Assembly (NCBI GenBank): GCA_047975005.1
Contig: JBKECW010000075.1
Span: 1 to 64,000 of the forward strand
Direction of reading: 5' to 3'
Origin: JBKEAJ01 sp047975005
GTDB taxonomy: Bacteria > Bacteroidota > Bacteroidia > Bacteroidales > Prolixibacteraceae
DNA length: 64,000 bases
Shown: in pieces, positions 23,697-33,329 of the stretch
How the letters are laid out: every line of letters starts with the position of its first letter
How positions within the stretch are numbered: position 1 is the first letter of the stretch
Translations under genes and position numbers: made by a program
Notes under the pieces: model-generated
Told to the model about the DNA's origin: nothing
The model's database searches: none
What the model saw: only the letters and a program-made list of their open reading frames with translations

Positions 23697-25031
23697 TTAA
23701 TATTTAGAGTTAATATATTTTATCCTTAATACTTTCTTTGTTTGTGGTGTTATCCTGTATCTATTGTCGAGGCGCATGCCGAGCACCCAAACTATTTGTT
23801 CGCCATTGCACAGCAACCATGCCTTCTCTTTGTCGAAGCGGCTGAGTTTTATGTCGGTCATGAAATCGCTAAGTTTCTTGTTGCCTTTTAGTCCCAATGG
23901 ATGGAAATAATCGCCCGTTTTGGGATGACGCAGTAATAGAGAAAACTGCAATTTATCGTAGTCAATGTCGGCAGTGCAGGCTTCTTTGTTGACGCTGAAA
24001 TTGTTGTCAACTTCTATCACTTCAAGATTTAGCTCTATTGGTGTACTTATCTCTGTGTCGTCCTTGCTTATGTATATTACATCTTCTTTAGTGTCTCGTA
24101 TCTCTTGTATGATAAGTCGGTCGCGGTCTTTTAGTACTTTGTGTGTCGAAGTGATAAATATTTTCCCTGATTCTCCTGTCAGAACATTTGCAATATCTCC
24201 TGCCATCGAAGGGTTCACACCGTACGGGCTGAGGAGTTCAAAGAGGTATGTTTTGGTGTTTCCTGCTTCAATCAATGGCTCAATCAAAATCTCGATGCCA
24301 CTTTCTTTGGGCAGAACACAGCTGTCTTTAATGTGTTGCACCTGCGATTGGAATATTTTATAGGTTTCTTCTAGTACCTCTATTGTGTTGATAAAGTTCT
24401 GTTCGTAGGCAGTGTTTATTTCTGAAAATAAGGGGATTATGTTTTTACGTATATGGTTTCTTATGATTTTAGTATCGAGGTTGCTGCTATCGACGATGAA
24501 TGGAATTTCCTTGTCCCTGATATACTCTATTATCTCTGGTTTATTGGCAAAAAGGATAGGGCGAATAATGTTGCCGTTTTTGCATGACAAAGCGATAAGA
24601 CCTTTCAGGCCTGTGCCACGCATCATGTTTATCAGTACTGTTTCTATACGGTCTTCTCGGTGGTGGGCGGTGGCAATCTTATTAAAGCCTTTCACTTTGC
24701 AGACTGCATCAAACCAGCCATAGCGCAGCTCCCGTGCTGCCATCTCTATAGAGATGCCTTTATCCTGAGCGTAGCTTTCGGTGTCGAACTGTTTTGTAAA
24801 AATCTCAATTCCCATTCTTTCGGCTACTTCCATGACAAGACGTTGGTCTCTATCGGACTCTAAGCCTCGCAGTTGAAAGTTGCAATGAGCTACGGCAAAG
24901 TCGTATCCCAAGCATGAGAATAGGTGGAGCATAGCCATAGAGTCTGCACCACCACTGACAGCCAGTAGTATTTTGTCGCCCTTGTCGAGGAGCTTATTCG
25001 TTTCTATATATTTTTTTAAACGCTCCAGCAT
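23697..25031 (-). CDS. tilS: tRNA(Ile)-lysidine synthetase
   Basis: 444 residues. The enzyme adds lysine to C34 of the CAU tRNA-Ile so that it reads AUA. The PP-loop SGGADS is at 26-31, followed by the N-type ATPase core (ATAHHREDRIETVLINMMRGTG) and a C-terminal TilS domain (RHPKTGDYFHPLGLKGNKKLSDF). Length is normal for Bacteroidetes. It is the first gene of a unit with pspC. Confidence 0.95.
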   Translation of the reverse strand: MLERLKKYIETNKLLDKGDKILLAVSGGADSMAMLHLFSCLGYDFAVAHCNFQLRGLESDRDQRLVMEVAERMGIEIFTKQFDTESYAQDKGISIEMAARELRYGWFDAVCKVKGFNKIATAHHREDRIETVLINMMRGTGLKGLIALSCKNGNIIRPILFANKPEIIEYIRDKEIPFIVDSSNLDTKIIRNHIRKNIIPLFSEINTAYEQNFINTIEVLEETYKIFQSQVQHIKDSCVLPKESGIEILIEPLIEAGNTKTYLFELLSPYGVNPSMAGDIANVLTGESGKIFITSTHKVLKDRDRLIIQEIRDTKEDVIYISKDDTEISTPIELNLEVIEVDNNFSVNKEACTADIDYDKLQFSLLLRHPKTGDYFHPLGLKGNKKLSDFMTDIKLSRFDKEKAWLLCNGEQIVWVLGMRLDNRYRITPQTKKVLRIKYINSKY

Positions 25032-25204
25032 ATCTGTTTGAGCTTTATTTATTGTCTATTTAATGTTTGTTCATAATGTCAGGAGTCTGAGCTATAAAGT
25101 TTAAGATTAATGATTGCAAGGTTTTGATAATCGGGAGTTTACTTGTGTAAATGACTAATTAGCAAAGCGAGCATAACGCAGATGTTGGACTTTATAGACG
25201 GACA

Positions 25205-26437
25205 CTATTTATTTGTGGCTATCTCTGCTATATTTACAATTACCTCTACTGCTTTTTTCATTGATTGAATAGGCAGGTATTCAAATTTGCCATGGAAATT
25301 ATGACCGCCAGCAAATATATTGGGGCAGGGTAGTCCCATGTACGACAGTCTAGCACCGTCTGTCCCTCCTCGTATAGCCTTTATTATCGGTGTTACTTCG
25401 GATTTAAGCATTGCCTCCCTAGCTATGTCTACAATATACTCCTTTCCCTCAAATTTCTCTCGCATATTTCTATATTGCTCAGTGATAGTAAGTTTAGTTG
25501 AGTTTGGATATTCAGTATTTATTGTGTCGACAATACTTTTGAGTAAACTCTTTTGTTTGTCGAATTTGTCTGCATTGTGATTTCTGATAATTAGCTGTAT
25601 CGTAGTCATTTCTACCTCGCCTTTAAACTCCATTACGTGGTAGAATCCTTCGTCTTTAGTGGTGTGCTCGGGTCTGCTATGGGCTGGCAACATAGACAAA
25701 AGTTTGTTTCCAACGATTATAGAGTTAATCATCTTGTCTTTAGCATATCCGGGGTGGATAATTCGTCCGTCGATTTCGATTTTAGCACCGGCAGCGTTGA
25801 AGTTTTCATATTCCAACTCGCCGATTTGCCCTCCGTCGATGGTAAATGCAAAATCTGCGGCAAAGTGCTGAACATCAAAATGGTCTGCGCCACGTCCTAT
25901 CTCCTCGTCGGGAGTGAAGCCCACTTTTATTTCGCCGTGTTTTATTTCGGGATGTTTTATCAGGTATTCCATTGCCGTGATTATTTCGGCAACGCCCGCT
26001 TTATCGTCTGCTCCCAATAGGGTAGTGCCGTCGGTGCAAATAATATCTTGGCTCTTATAGTCAAGTATCTCGGGAAAGTCTACAGGCGACAACGTGATAT
26101 TTTTCTCCTTGTTCAGAATAATCTCAGAGCCGTCATAGTTGTTTATAATCTGAGGTTTTGGACTTTCTCCCGAAAAGTCTGGGCTAGTGTCAAGGTGGGC
26201 AATAAAACCTACCGTTGGCGTTTTCTTGTCAATATTCGACGGCAGCGTAGCATATACATAAGCCTGATTAGTAACTTCCACGTTTTGCAATCCAATGCCT
26301 TGCAACTTCTTTGCAACAATGTCAGCCAGCACTTTTTGATTTGGACTCGACGGCGTATTTGAGTTATCGTAGTCCGATTGTGTGTTGTGGGCGACAAGTT
26401 CAAGAAATAAATCTACTATCTTGTTATCTATATTCAT
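25205..26437 (-). CDS. pepT: Peptidase T (aminotripeptidase)
   Basis: 410 residues from the ATG at 26437; the 14-residue upstream extension has no homologous look. A cytoplasmic di-zinc M20 peptidase removing N-terminal residues from tripeptides. Metal and catalytic motifs seen: FIAHLDTSPD, the bridging Asp segment LLGADDKAG, GFTPDEEIGRGADHFD (catalytic Glu pair) and the C-terminal GGHNFHGKFE. Monocistronic; the 173 bp upstream of it to tilS contains no gene. Confidence 0.95.
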   Translation of the reverse strand: MNIDNKIVDLFLELVAHNTQSDYDNSNTPSSPNQKVLADIVAKKLQGIGLQNVEVTNQAYVYATLPSNIDKKTPTVGFIAHLDTSPDFSGESPKPQIINNYDGSEIILNKEKNITLSPVDFPEILDYKSQDIICTDGTTLLGADDKAGVAEIITAMEYLIKHPEIKHGEIKVGFTPDEEIGRGADHFDVQHFAADFAFTIDGGQIGELEYENFNAAGAKIEIDGRIIHPGYAKDKMINSIIVGNKLLSMLPAHSRPEHTTKDEGFYHVMEFKGEVEMTTIQLIIRNHNADKFDKQKSLLKSIVDTINTEYPNSTKLTITEQYRNMREKFEGKEYIVDIAREAMLKSEVTPIIKAIRGGTDGARLSYMGLPCPNIFAGGHNFHGKFEYLPIQSMKKAVEVIVNIAEIATNK

Positions 26438-26511
26438 GGTATTTATCTTTTTGCGTATTGAAAGTGTTTCTCTATTCATTGGCTAAGGGTCATTAAGTGT
26501 CTGGTTGACAG

Positions 26512-27987
26512 TTAATAACTAACGGCGAAGAGTACTCTTTTTTTCGATGGTTTTCCGCTGATTATGCACTTGCCGTCTTCAGCCTTAGCGTCTAAAGGAA
26601 TACATCTTATAGTTGCTTTAGTCTCATTCTTAATTTTTTCCTCGGTTTCGGCAGTGCCGTCCCAATGTGCAGAAATGAAGCCGCCTTTAGCTTTCAGCAC
26701 TTCTTTAAACTCTTCGTAGCTGTTTACTTCGGTGGTGTTCTCTGCTCTAAATTTATAGGCCTTATTAAAAATATTCTCCTGAATTTCGTTTAATAGTTTT
26801 GGAATAAGCTCTGTGATCTCAGATTGTTTCACCGAAGATTTCTCTAGGGTGTCGCGTCTTGCAAGCTCCACTGTTCCGTTTTCGAGGTCTCTTTTGCCGA
26901 CTGCAAGTCTGATAGGAACGCCTTTCATTTCATATTCGGCAAACTTCCATCCCGGTTTTTTTGTGTCGTTGTGGTCAATCTTAACACTGATACCTTTTTC
27001 TTTTAGAGCATCTGCTATTGGTTTCATCGCCTCGATTATCTCGTCTAACTGCTCGTTGCCTTTATATATAGGAATAATCACAACTTGTATTGGAGCGAGT
27101 GCTGGGGGTAGGACTAGTCCGTTATTGTCGGAGTGAGCCATAATCAGTGCGCCCATTAGGCGTGTTGATACTCCCCATGATGTTGCCCATACGTAGTCTT
27201 CCTTGCCTTCTTTGTTTGCGAATTTTACGTCGAAAGCTTTTGCAAAGTTTTGCCCTAGGAAGTGGGAAGTCCCTGCTTGCAAAGCCTTTCCATCCTGCAT
27301 AAGCGCTTCTATACAAAGAGTTTCTACCGCACCTGCAAATCTCTCGGACTCTGTTTTTATACCTTTCACTACTGGCATACCCATATATTTCTCGGCAAAT
27401 TCGGCGTAGACGTTTAGCATTTTCTCTGTTTCTTCCACAGCTTCTGCTTCGGTGGCATGGGCAGTGTGTCCTTCCTGCCAAAGAAACTCGGCAGTTCGGA
27501 GAAATAAGCGTGTGCGCATTTCCCATCTCACCACGTTAGCCCATTGGTTGCAAAGGATAGGCAGGTCTCTATACGACTGTATCCAATTTTTGTATGTATT
27601 CCATATTATGGTTTCCGAAGTCGGTCTGACGATATATTCCTCTTCTAGTTTAGCATTGGGGTCAACCACCACACCGTTTCCATCGGGGTCGTTCATTAAT
27701 CGGTAGTGGGTAACAATTGCACATTCCTTTGCAAATCCGTCAACATGCTGGGCTTCCTTGCTAAAAAAGGACTTCGGGATAAACAGCGGGAAGTAGGCAT
27801 TTTCGTGTCCTGTCTCTTTGAACATTTTGTCTAATACTGCCTGCATTTTCTCCCATATAGCATATCCATAGGGTTTGATGACCATGCAGCCTCTTACAGC
27901 AGAGTTTTCGGCTAGTTCTGCCTTTGCTACTATATCTAAATACCACTGCGAGTAATTTTCTTCTTTAGGTGTCAGCCCTTTGCTCAT
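26512..27987 (-). CDS. proS: Prolyl-tRNA synthetase (short, archaeal/eukaryote-like type)
   Basis: 491 residues from the ATG at 27987, giving MSKGLTPKEENYSQWYLDIV. Class II motifs seen: motif 2 around VRWEMRTRLFLRTAEFLWQEGHTAHAT and motif 3 near TSWGVSTRLMGALIMAHSDN. There is no INS editing insertion, and a C-terminal extension is present, so it belongs to the type used by Bacteroidetes. It charges tRNA-Pro, one gene for which lies at 20624. A minus-strand -7 candidate TATATTTG lies at 28017-28024. Confidence 0.95.
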   Translation of the reverse strand: MSKGLTPKEENYSQWYLDIVAKAELAENSAVRGCMVIKPYGYAIWEKMQAVLDKMFKETGHENAYFPLFIPKSFFSKEAQHVDGFAKECAIVTHYRLMNDPDGNGVVVDPNAKLEEEYIVRPTSETIIWNTYKNWIQSYRDLPILCNQWANVVRWEMRTRLFLRTAEFLWQEGHTAHATEAEAVEETEKMLNVYAEFAEKYMGMPVVKGIKTESERFAGAVETLCIEALMQDGKALQAGTSHFLGQNFAKAFDVKFANKEGKEDYVWATSWGVSTRLMGALIMAHSDNNGLVLPPALAPIQVVIIPIYKGNEQLDEIIEAMKPIADALKEKGISVKIDHNDTKKPGWKFAEYEMKGVPIRLAVGKRDLENGTVELARRDTLEKSSVKQSEITELIPKLLNEIQENIFNKAYKFRAENTTEVNSYEEFKEVLKAKGGFISAHWDGTAETEEKIKNETKATIRCIPLDAKAEDGKCIISGKPSKKRVLFAVSY

Positions 27988-28016
27988 TGTTGTAAATTTA
28001 TTACTGATTAAAAATG

Positions 28017-28024
28017 CAAATATA
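28017..28024 (-). promoter_or_regulatory. -7 element candidate of proS
   Basis: Reads TATATTTG on the minus strand, 29 bp before the proS ATG. No -33 found at normal spacing. Confidence 0.4.
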
Positions 28025-28212
28025 AACAATTATGGTGGTTTCTGACTTATGGAGTTAAACTTGAATGCCGGCTTTCGGATTCTCTTAGGGTAGCTGAACT
28101 GTATGATCGATAGCGTCTATAGGTCATTCTAAAACTGTTGACGCAACCTTTTTTGTAAAAAAATGTCTTATGTATATAAGATGTGATTGTTGCAAAAAAA
28201 ATATAGAAAAAC

Positions 28213-28243
28213 TTGTTCGGTATTCAGAAAGTTCTTACCTTTA
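28213..28243 (+). promoter_or_regulatory. Promoter of the low-complexity lipoprotein gene
   Basis: TTG at 28213-28215, 20-bp spacer, TACCTTTA at 28236-28243 (last base A rather than G). The leader to the ATG is about 60 nt. The rest of the 282-bp gap after proS holds no gene. Confidence 0.45.
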
Positions 28244-28311
28244 CATAAAATGAGTGACATGTGCATTTTAGAAAATAGAAAGTTTAGATGTTTAATATAA
28301 AGCTTAAGATT

Positions 28312-29613
28312 ATGAAAACGAGAATAATAACAATAGTAGGCTTGTCAGCATTGCTAGCTAGTTGTGTTTCTAGCCAGCAGGCAGGGGGGTATGACGACTC
28401 TTATTACGTTCCAGGAGAGTCCCTTGCAACAACAAGTCAACGTAAGAGTGCTGCCAAAGAAAATGGGCAGGTTGTCATTTCTCATGTTACTGATAATGAG
28501 GATGGAACTAAGACTATGCAGAACTTTATAGCTGATAGTAAAAATAGCGACGAATATATAGATGTTCAGCTTCAGAATTTGAAAACTCTTGGTAGCAACA
28601 AGACCGATACAACTCTATACTACGATGGAGAAAACGACTATACAATCAATAACTATTATGTTGATGATGACGAGTTGTCATATACCGCGCGTTTGAGAAA
28701 CTTTCACGATGTGTATGTTTATGATCCGGATCAGGTAGTTGTTGTTGACAACACTCCCTCGTGGAACTTCTCGGTGGGTCTTGGTTGGGGATATCCTTAT
28801 TGGGGTTACTCATCATGGTATGACCCATATTGGAGCTGGGGTGGATATTATGGCACTGGTTGGGGCTGGGGTGGAGGATACTACGGACCTGGTTGGGGCT
28901 GGGGCGGAGGATACTACGGACCTGGTTGGGGGCATGGTTATTGGGGAGGCGGTTATTACTCCAATAATTATACCTACGGACCACGTTATAGCAGGTCTGC
29001 GTCTAGTGGAAGAAGGTACTCTACGGGTACAAACAGAAGCTCGCGCGGAGAGGCTACGGTAGGTCGCACCGGTTCTGGACGTGTTGCCACAACTAGATCA
29101 TCAAGCTCAAGAGGATCCTCTGGACGTGTTGCCACAACTAGGATGGATACTAGATCAAGTGGCTCAAGAGTAGCTAGCTCAAGAGGGACAATAAGTTCTC
29201 GTCCTACAACTTCTATACGAAACTCAGCAGCAACAACACGAGCGATAAGCTCAGGTTCAAGAGTTTCGACAACTCGCTCAGCGGCAGCGACAAGACCAAG
29301 TACGAGACCGAGTACAATATCTAGGGCTAACTCTAACTCAGGCTCGTCTAGAAGTACGTATTCAAGAAGTTCAAACTCTAGAAATAGTACGTATAGCCGA
29401 TCAAGTTCAAGCAGGAGTAATTCCTCATACGGCAGGTCTGGCTCAAGCCGTAGTAACTCTTCTTATAGCCGACCTAGCTCAAGCTCAAGGTCTAGCGGTA
29501 GCGTTAGTCGCTCATCCGGATCTTTTGGTGGCAGTCGTTCTTCGGGCTTTGGCTCTGGAGGAGGAAGAAGTTTTGGCGGAGGTGGCTCTAGAGGCGGTGG
29601 AGGACGTCGCTAA
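28312..29613 (+). CDS. Lipoprotein with Gly/Trp/Tyr-rich repeats and a Ser/Arg-rich tail
   Basis: 433 residues from the ATG at 28312, which gives a good lipobox (LLASC, Cys18); a start 24 bp upstream would spoil the signal. Three zones: an acidic domain to about 145; a Gly/Trp/Tyr zone at about 150-225 with near-perfect repeats of YYGPGWGWGGG (two 39-bp DNA units at about 28867-28944); and a basic tail of about 200 residues made almost only of Ser, Arg, Gly, Thr. I do not recognise a family. It may be an envelope or surface protein binding polyanions. The FadL-like gene begins 49 bp downstream. Confidence 0.75.
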   Translation: MKTRIITIVGLSALLASCVSSQQAGGYDDSYYVPGESLATTSQRKSAAKENGQVVISHVTDNEDGTKTMQNFIADSKNSDEYIDVQLQNLKTLGSNKTDTTLYYDGENDYTINNYYVDDDELSYTARLRNFHDVYVYDPDQVVVVDNTPSWNFSVGLGWGYPYWGYSSWYDPYWSWGGYYGTGWGWGGGYYGPGWGWGGGYYGPGWGHGYWGGGYYSNNYTYGPRYSRSASSGRRYSTGTNRSSRGEATVGRTGSGRVATTRSSSSRGSSGRVATTRMDTRSSGSRVASSRGTISSRPTTSIRNSAATTRAISSGSRVSTTRSAAATRPSTRPSTISRANSNSGSSRSTYSRSSNSRNSTYSRSSSSRSNSSYGRSGSSRSNSSYSRPSSSSRSSGSVSRSSGSFGGSRSSGFGSGGGRSFGGGGSRGGGGRR

Positions 29614-29662
29614 TAGTTGATTAGTAAAAAAATATAGTGATAGTATAATAAATAATAGAGTT

Positions 29663-31168
29663 ATGAAGAAAAACATTCTGTTGCTACTTGCTTTTATGCC
29701 GTTTGTATTAGATGCTCAGAGTATTAATGATTATATGAATATCTCAACAAACAGGTATCAATCTACCGCAAAGGCTACGTCTATGGGTAATGCCATCGGC
29801 GCCTTAGGAGGAGATGCATCAAATGCATCTACAAATCCTGCTGGTTTAGGATTGTACCGCAGGAGTGAGTTTAATTTTTCCACGGGATTGTCGTTTAATG
29901 ATGCCGAAACTACAGGGGCATACAAAGGTTCTGATGATATCGTTAGAGCACATATAAATCAGTTTGCCTACATCGTTCCGTTCTCGGCAAGAAGAGGAGG
30001 CTCACTGGTTAGTAGTACTATTGGTTTTGGGATGAATAAGATTGCAGATTTTAACAGAAACAGGTATATGTCTGCTGTTAATGGAAATTCGTCTATGCTC
30101 GATCACCACACTGATTATTATAATAATATTAGTGTTGATGATGCTATTAACAAGCCTATCCCCTTCACATCGGGTAACGATTCAGAGGCTGCCTATAATG
30201 CGTGGGTTATAGATGGAGATAATGCTTCTGGATATACAAATAGAATTGCTCAAGGGAATTATAAAGGGCAAGAGGTGTATCGTACTGTAGAAGAACGAGG
30301 TCGTATAAATGAATGGTTTATATCCGGTGCCTTGAACTTCAATAATAAGCTTTATTTAGGAGCAACATTTGGTATTCAAGATTTGAAATATTACAATAGC
30401 ATTATTCACGAGGAGTTCTCCTTATCAGCAGCTACTGCAAACATTGATGGAGTAGATTATTATCTTGACAGATATTCGCAGAATAGTGATTTATATGTCT
30501 CGGGAGCAGGATACAACTTGAAGCTAGGTGCCGTGTATAGGGTTACCAATGAACTGCGCTTTGGTCTGGCATTTCATACTCCTACATACTATTATTTGAA
30601 TGAAGATTACCTTGTTAATGTATTCTCTGATCAAATAAATGCGACTACGGATGAGAAGAAGTATTTTGATACAGATCAACCTAATAATTATAACGAGTAT
30701 GGTTTGCGCACTCCATTGCGCTTGATTGCGAGTGGTAGTTACATAATAGGTAAAGATGCCTCTATTAATGCGGAGTACGAGTATGTTAATTACAACAGAG
30801 GGAAGTTTGATAATGAAAGAGTGTATGGCGTAGAAAATAATATGATAAGAAACTCGCTTGCAAGTGGTCATAATTTTAGGATTGGGGGTGAGTATAATGT
30901 TAGTCCAGCCTTTTCTTTTAGAGCTGGATACGAATATTACTCGTCTGCTTATAATTCTTCGAATATAAATTCAGATGCTTTTTATCAGACCTTAAATGCA
31001 GGCTTTGGGTATAGGTGGAAATTCACATACATCGACATGGCTTATAGAGCTGGGTGGACAGAATATTACACATTGCCATATTATGCGTATGATGCTAACA
31101 ACGATCCATTGTTGAAAAATAGAATTATGGACAACTTAGTTATGTTGACATTGGGCTTTAGATTTTAA
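29663..31168 (+). CDS. OmpP1/FadL/TodX-family outer-membrane protein
   Basis: 501 residues. Signal peptide ends at LDAQ. The family start follows: TAKATSMGNAIGALGGDASNASTNPAGLGLYRRSEF, which matches the N-terminal hatch of FadL-type channels for hydrophobic compounds. The rest is beta-barrel with aromatic girdles, ending in a Phe-terminated strand (LTLGFRF). Co-directional with the lipoprotein 49 bp upstream and probably co-transcribed; closed by a terminator at 31199-31230. Ligand is unknown. Confidence 0.85.
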   Translation: MKKNILLLLAFMPFVLDAQSINDYMNISTNRYQSTAKATSMGNAIGALGGDASNASTNPAGLGLYRRSEFNFSTGLSFNDAETTGAYKGSDDIVRAHINQFAYIVPFSARRGGSLVSSTIGFGMNKIADFNRNRYMSAVNGNSSMLDHHTDYYNNISVDDAINKPIPFTSGNDSEAAYNAWVIDGDNASGYTNRIAQGNYKGQEVYRTVEERGRINEWFISGALNFNNKLYLGATFGIQDLKYYNSIIHEEFSLSAATANIDGVDYYLDRYSQNSDLYVSGAGYNLKLGAVYRVTNELRFGLAFHTPTYYYLNEDYLVNVFSDQINATTDEKKYFDTDQPNNYNEYGLRTPLRLIASGSYIIGKDASINAEYEYVNYNRGKFDNERVYGVENNMIRNSLASGHNFRIGGEYNVSPAFSFRAGYEYYSSAYNSSNINSDAFYQTLNAGFGYRWKFTYIDMAYRAGWTEYYTLPYYAYDANNDPLLKNRIMDNLVMLTLGFRF

Positions 31169-31198
31169 AGAGTAAATTAAGTTAGTTCTTTTTTTTTG

Positions 31199-31230
31199 AA
31201 GGCTATCCAAATTTTGTTGGATAGCCTTTT
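31199..31230 (+). terminator. Terminator after the FadL-like gene
   Basis: 12-bp stem AAGGCTATCCAA / TTGGATAGCCTT with a short loop, followed by TTTT. Confidence 0.85.
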
Positions 31231-31275
31231 ATTATGTGCGACAGCTCTTGTGAAGGCTTATTGATTAGCCTTTGA

Positions 31276-31306
31276 TTGCTTAATAAACAAAAATAGCGTA
31301 AATTTG
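31276..31306 (+). promoter_or_regulatory. Promoter of the PorE-like gene
   Basis: TTG at 31276-31278, 20-bp spacer, TAAATTTG at 31299-31306; the ATG follows 37 bp later. Confidence 0.65.
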
Positions 31307-31343
31307 CGCAGTTTGGTTACAGATAAAGATAAAAAAGAATAGG

Positions 31344-33320
31344 ATGAGAATCAGAATATTATTAATATATATTGTTACATCGGTAGTGCTCTTTGGCTGC
31401 TCTGCAGAATATTATACCCATCAGGGAGATAAAGCATTTAAGAGGGGGATGTACGAGAAAGCAACAAAGAAATACCGCAAGGCATCTAAGAAAAATGTCT
31501 CTAATGCACGAGGCGAAATCTACCTTAAATTAGCAGAATGTTATCGAAGATATGGGAAATATGACAACTCTCGTGCATGGTATAAAAACACTGTGAATAG
31601 AAATGTGGGGGGGGGAGACGCTTTATTGCATTATGCCGACATGTTAAAGAATAATGGTGATTATGAAACAGCAAAAGAGTTGTACTCAACAATACTAAGT
31701 CAAGACGAGAATAATAAATTAGCAAAAAATGGACTTGAAGCATGCAATAATATAGAGTCGTGGACAGATAAAACTCACCCCTATGTAGTAGAAAACCTAA
31801 AAGAAGTTAACTCTTATGCAAATGATTTCTGCTCGCAATATCTAGGGAATAAGAAAGACGAAATAATATTCACTTCCAATCGGCGAGGGACAACAGGCAA
31901 AGCAAAAAGTGATGTCACAGGAGAATTGTATTACGATATTTTTTATTCGAGATTTAGCAGAGAAGGGCAGTCGTGGGAGAAGCCTCGCTTGCTCGAAACA
32001 AATGGGCTTATCGACACAGAGGATGACGAAGGAGTTGTTTCTGTGTCTGAAGATGGGGCTGCTATTTACTTTACTCGTTGTCAATATGACAAGCAGTCGG
32101 ATATATCATCAGCAATTTATCTGACAAATCAAACACGCGGCAACTATTCGGAGCCAGTCTTGATAAAATTGGGACTAGACTCTTTAGTTGCAGCACATCC
32201 CGCAATTAGTCCCGATGGCAAAACGCTATACTTTGTCTCCAATCGGAGAGGAGGTTACGGAGGAAATGATATTTGGAAAGCAACTAAAATAGATAACGGT
32301 GGAGAGTGGGGGATGCCGACAAACTTAGGCGCAGGTGTAAACACTCCCGGTAATGAGATGTTCCCATATGTAGATCCCAATGGCACTCTGTACTTCTGTT
32401 CTGATGGTCAGCCCAATATGGGAGGATTTGATATCTTTAGGGTGGACAAGGATATAAATAATGTGGAAGAAATAGTAAACATGGGCATTCCGTTCAATTC
32501 GGTAGGAGATGATTTTGGGATTGTATTTCTCGATACAGACCTTGAAGAAGGGATGTTTACGTCAAATAGAGATGGATCAAGAAATGATGATATATATAGT
32601 TTTATGGTGCCGCCCGTGAAGCAAGAGCTGTTTGGGCGAGTATTTGACGAAGGAACGTCATCGCAAATTGATGGAGCAACAGTTAGAGTCATAGGTACAG
32701 ATGGTACGAATCTCAGAATAAGTGCTGTAAAAGGAGAGTTTAACACGCTTCTAAAGCCGGAGGTGAGATATGTAGTAGTTGCATACAAAGACGGTTATCT
32801 TAATGATAAGGACACCTTTTCTACGCTAGGGATTGATGATAGTAAGCTGTTTCATGTAGACCTGTCGCTAACGCCTACACGAGACCCAATAAAGATAAAT
32901 AATATATACTTTGAATTTGGTAAATGGGATCTGTTGCCAGAGTCAAAGGGAGCATTGGATAGTTTAGCGGATTTGCTAAGGACTAATCCTAATATCACAA
33001 TAGAATTAATGGCTCATACTGACCATGTTGGCGGGACGGCCTCAAACTCTGAGTTGTCGCAAAAGCGAGCCCAGTCGGTTGTTAATTACCTAATTTTGGA
33101 AGGAGGTATAAACAAAAAAAGAATGATCGCAAAAGGATATGGAGAGACATGGCCTAAAACAGTTGATGCTGCAATTGCGAAAGAATATCCATTCTTAAGA
33201 GTTGGTCAGGTGCTGACAGAAAGCTTTATAAACGGGTTGTCGGAAAAACAGAAAGAGATAGCAACAATGCTGAATAGGCGTATTGAGTTTAGGGTAACAA
33301 GTAGTGACTTCGATGATTAA
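31344..33320 (+). CDS. PorE-like OmpA-family lipoprotein (TPR, PD40/WD40-like, CRD, OmpA_C)
   Basis: 658 residues with a lipoprotein signal (LFGC, Cys19). Domains in order: TPR-like repeats at about 25-140; PD40 beta-propeller blades at about 165-430 (EIIFTSNRRG, AISPDGKTLYFVSNRRGGYGGNDIW); a carboxypeptidase-regulatory-like beta domain at about 432-515; and an OmpA C-terminal peptidoglycan-binding domain at about 530-655 (MAHTDHVGGTASNSELSQKRAQSV). This order and length match PorE of the type IX secretion system, which anchors the machinery to peptidoglycan; other OmpA-PD40 proteins are the alternative. A run of nine G (31607-31615) encodes Val-Gly-Gly-Gly at residues 88-91. Confidence 0.75.
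   Translation: MRIRILLIYIVTSVVLFGCSAEYYTHQGDKAFKRGMYEKATKKYRKASKKNVSNARGEIYLKLAECYRRYGKYDNSRAWYKNTVNRNVGGGDALLHYADMLKNNGDYETAKELYSTILSQDENNKLAKNGLEACNNIESWTDKTHPYVVENLKEVNSYANDFCSQYLGNKKDEIIFTSNRRGTTGKAKSDVTGELYYDIFYSRFSREGQSWEKPRLLETNGLIDTEDDEGVVSVSEDGAAIYFTRCQYDKQSDISSAIYLTNQTRGNYSEPVLIKLGLDSLVAAHPAISPDGKTLYFVSNRRGGYGGNDIWKATKIDNGGEWGMPTNLGAGVNTPGNEMFPYVDPNGTLYFCSDGQPNMGGFDIFRVDKDINNVEEIVNMGIPFNSVGDDFGIVFLDTDLEEGMFTSNRDGSRNDDIYSFMVPPVKQELFGRVFDEGTSSQIDGATVRVIGTDGTNLRISAVKGEFNTLLKPEVRYVVVAYKDGYLNDKDTFSTLGIDDSKLFHVDLSLTPTRDPIKINNIYFEFGKWDLLPESKGALDSLADLLRTNPNITIELMAHTDHVGGTASNSELSQKRAQSVVNYLILEGGINKKRMIAKGYGETWPKTVDAAIAKEYPFLRVGQVLTESFINGLSEKQKEIATMLNRRIEFRVTSSDFDD
31607..31615 (+). repeat. 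G9 homopolymer inside the PorE-like gene
   Basis: Nine consecutive G in an otherwise AT-rich coding region; the other G runs I noticed in the window are six. In the given sequence the reading frame is intact through it. Confidence 0.95.
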
Positions 33321-33329
33321 GGTGGGAGG

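Noticed and set aside
28646..28984. Minus-strand frame opposite the low-complexity lipoprotein gene
   Set aside because: It is a shadow of the Gly/Trp-rich repeats on the coding strand.
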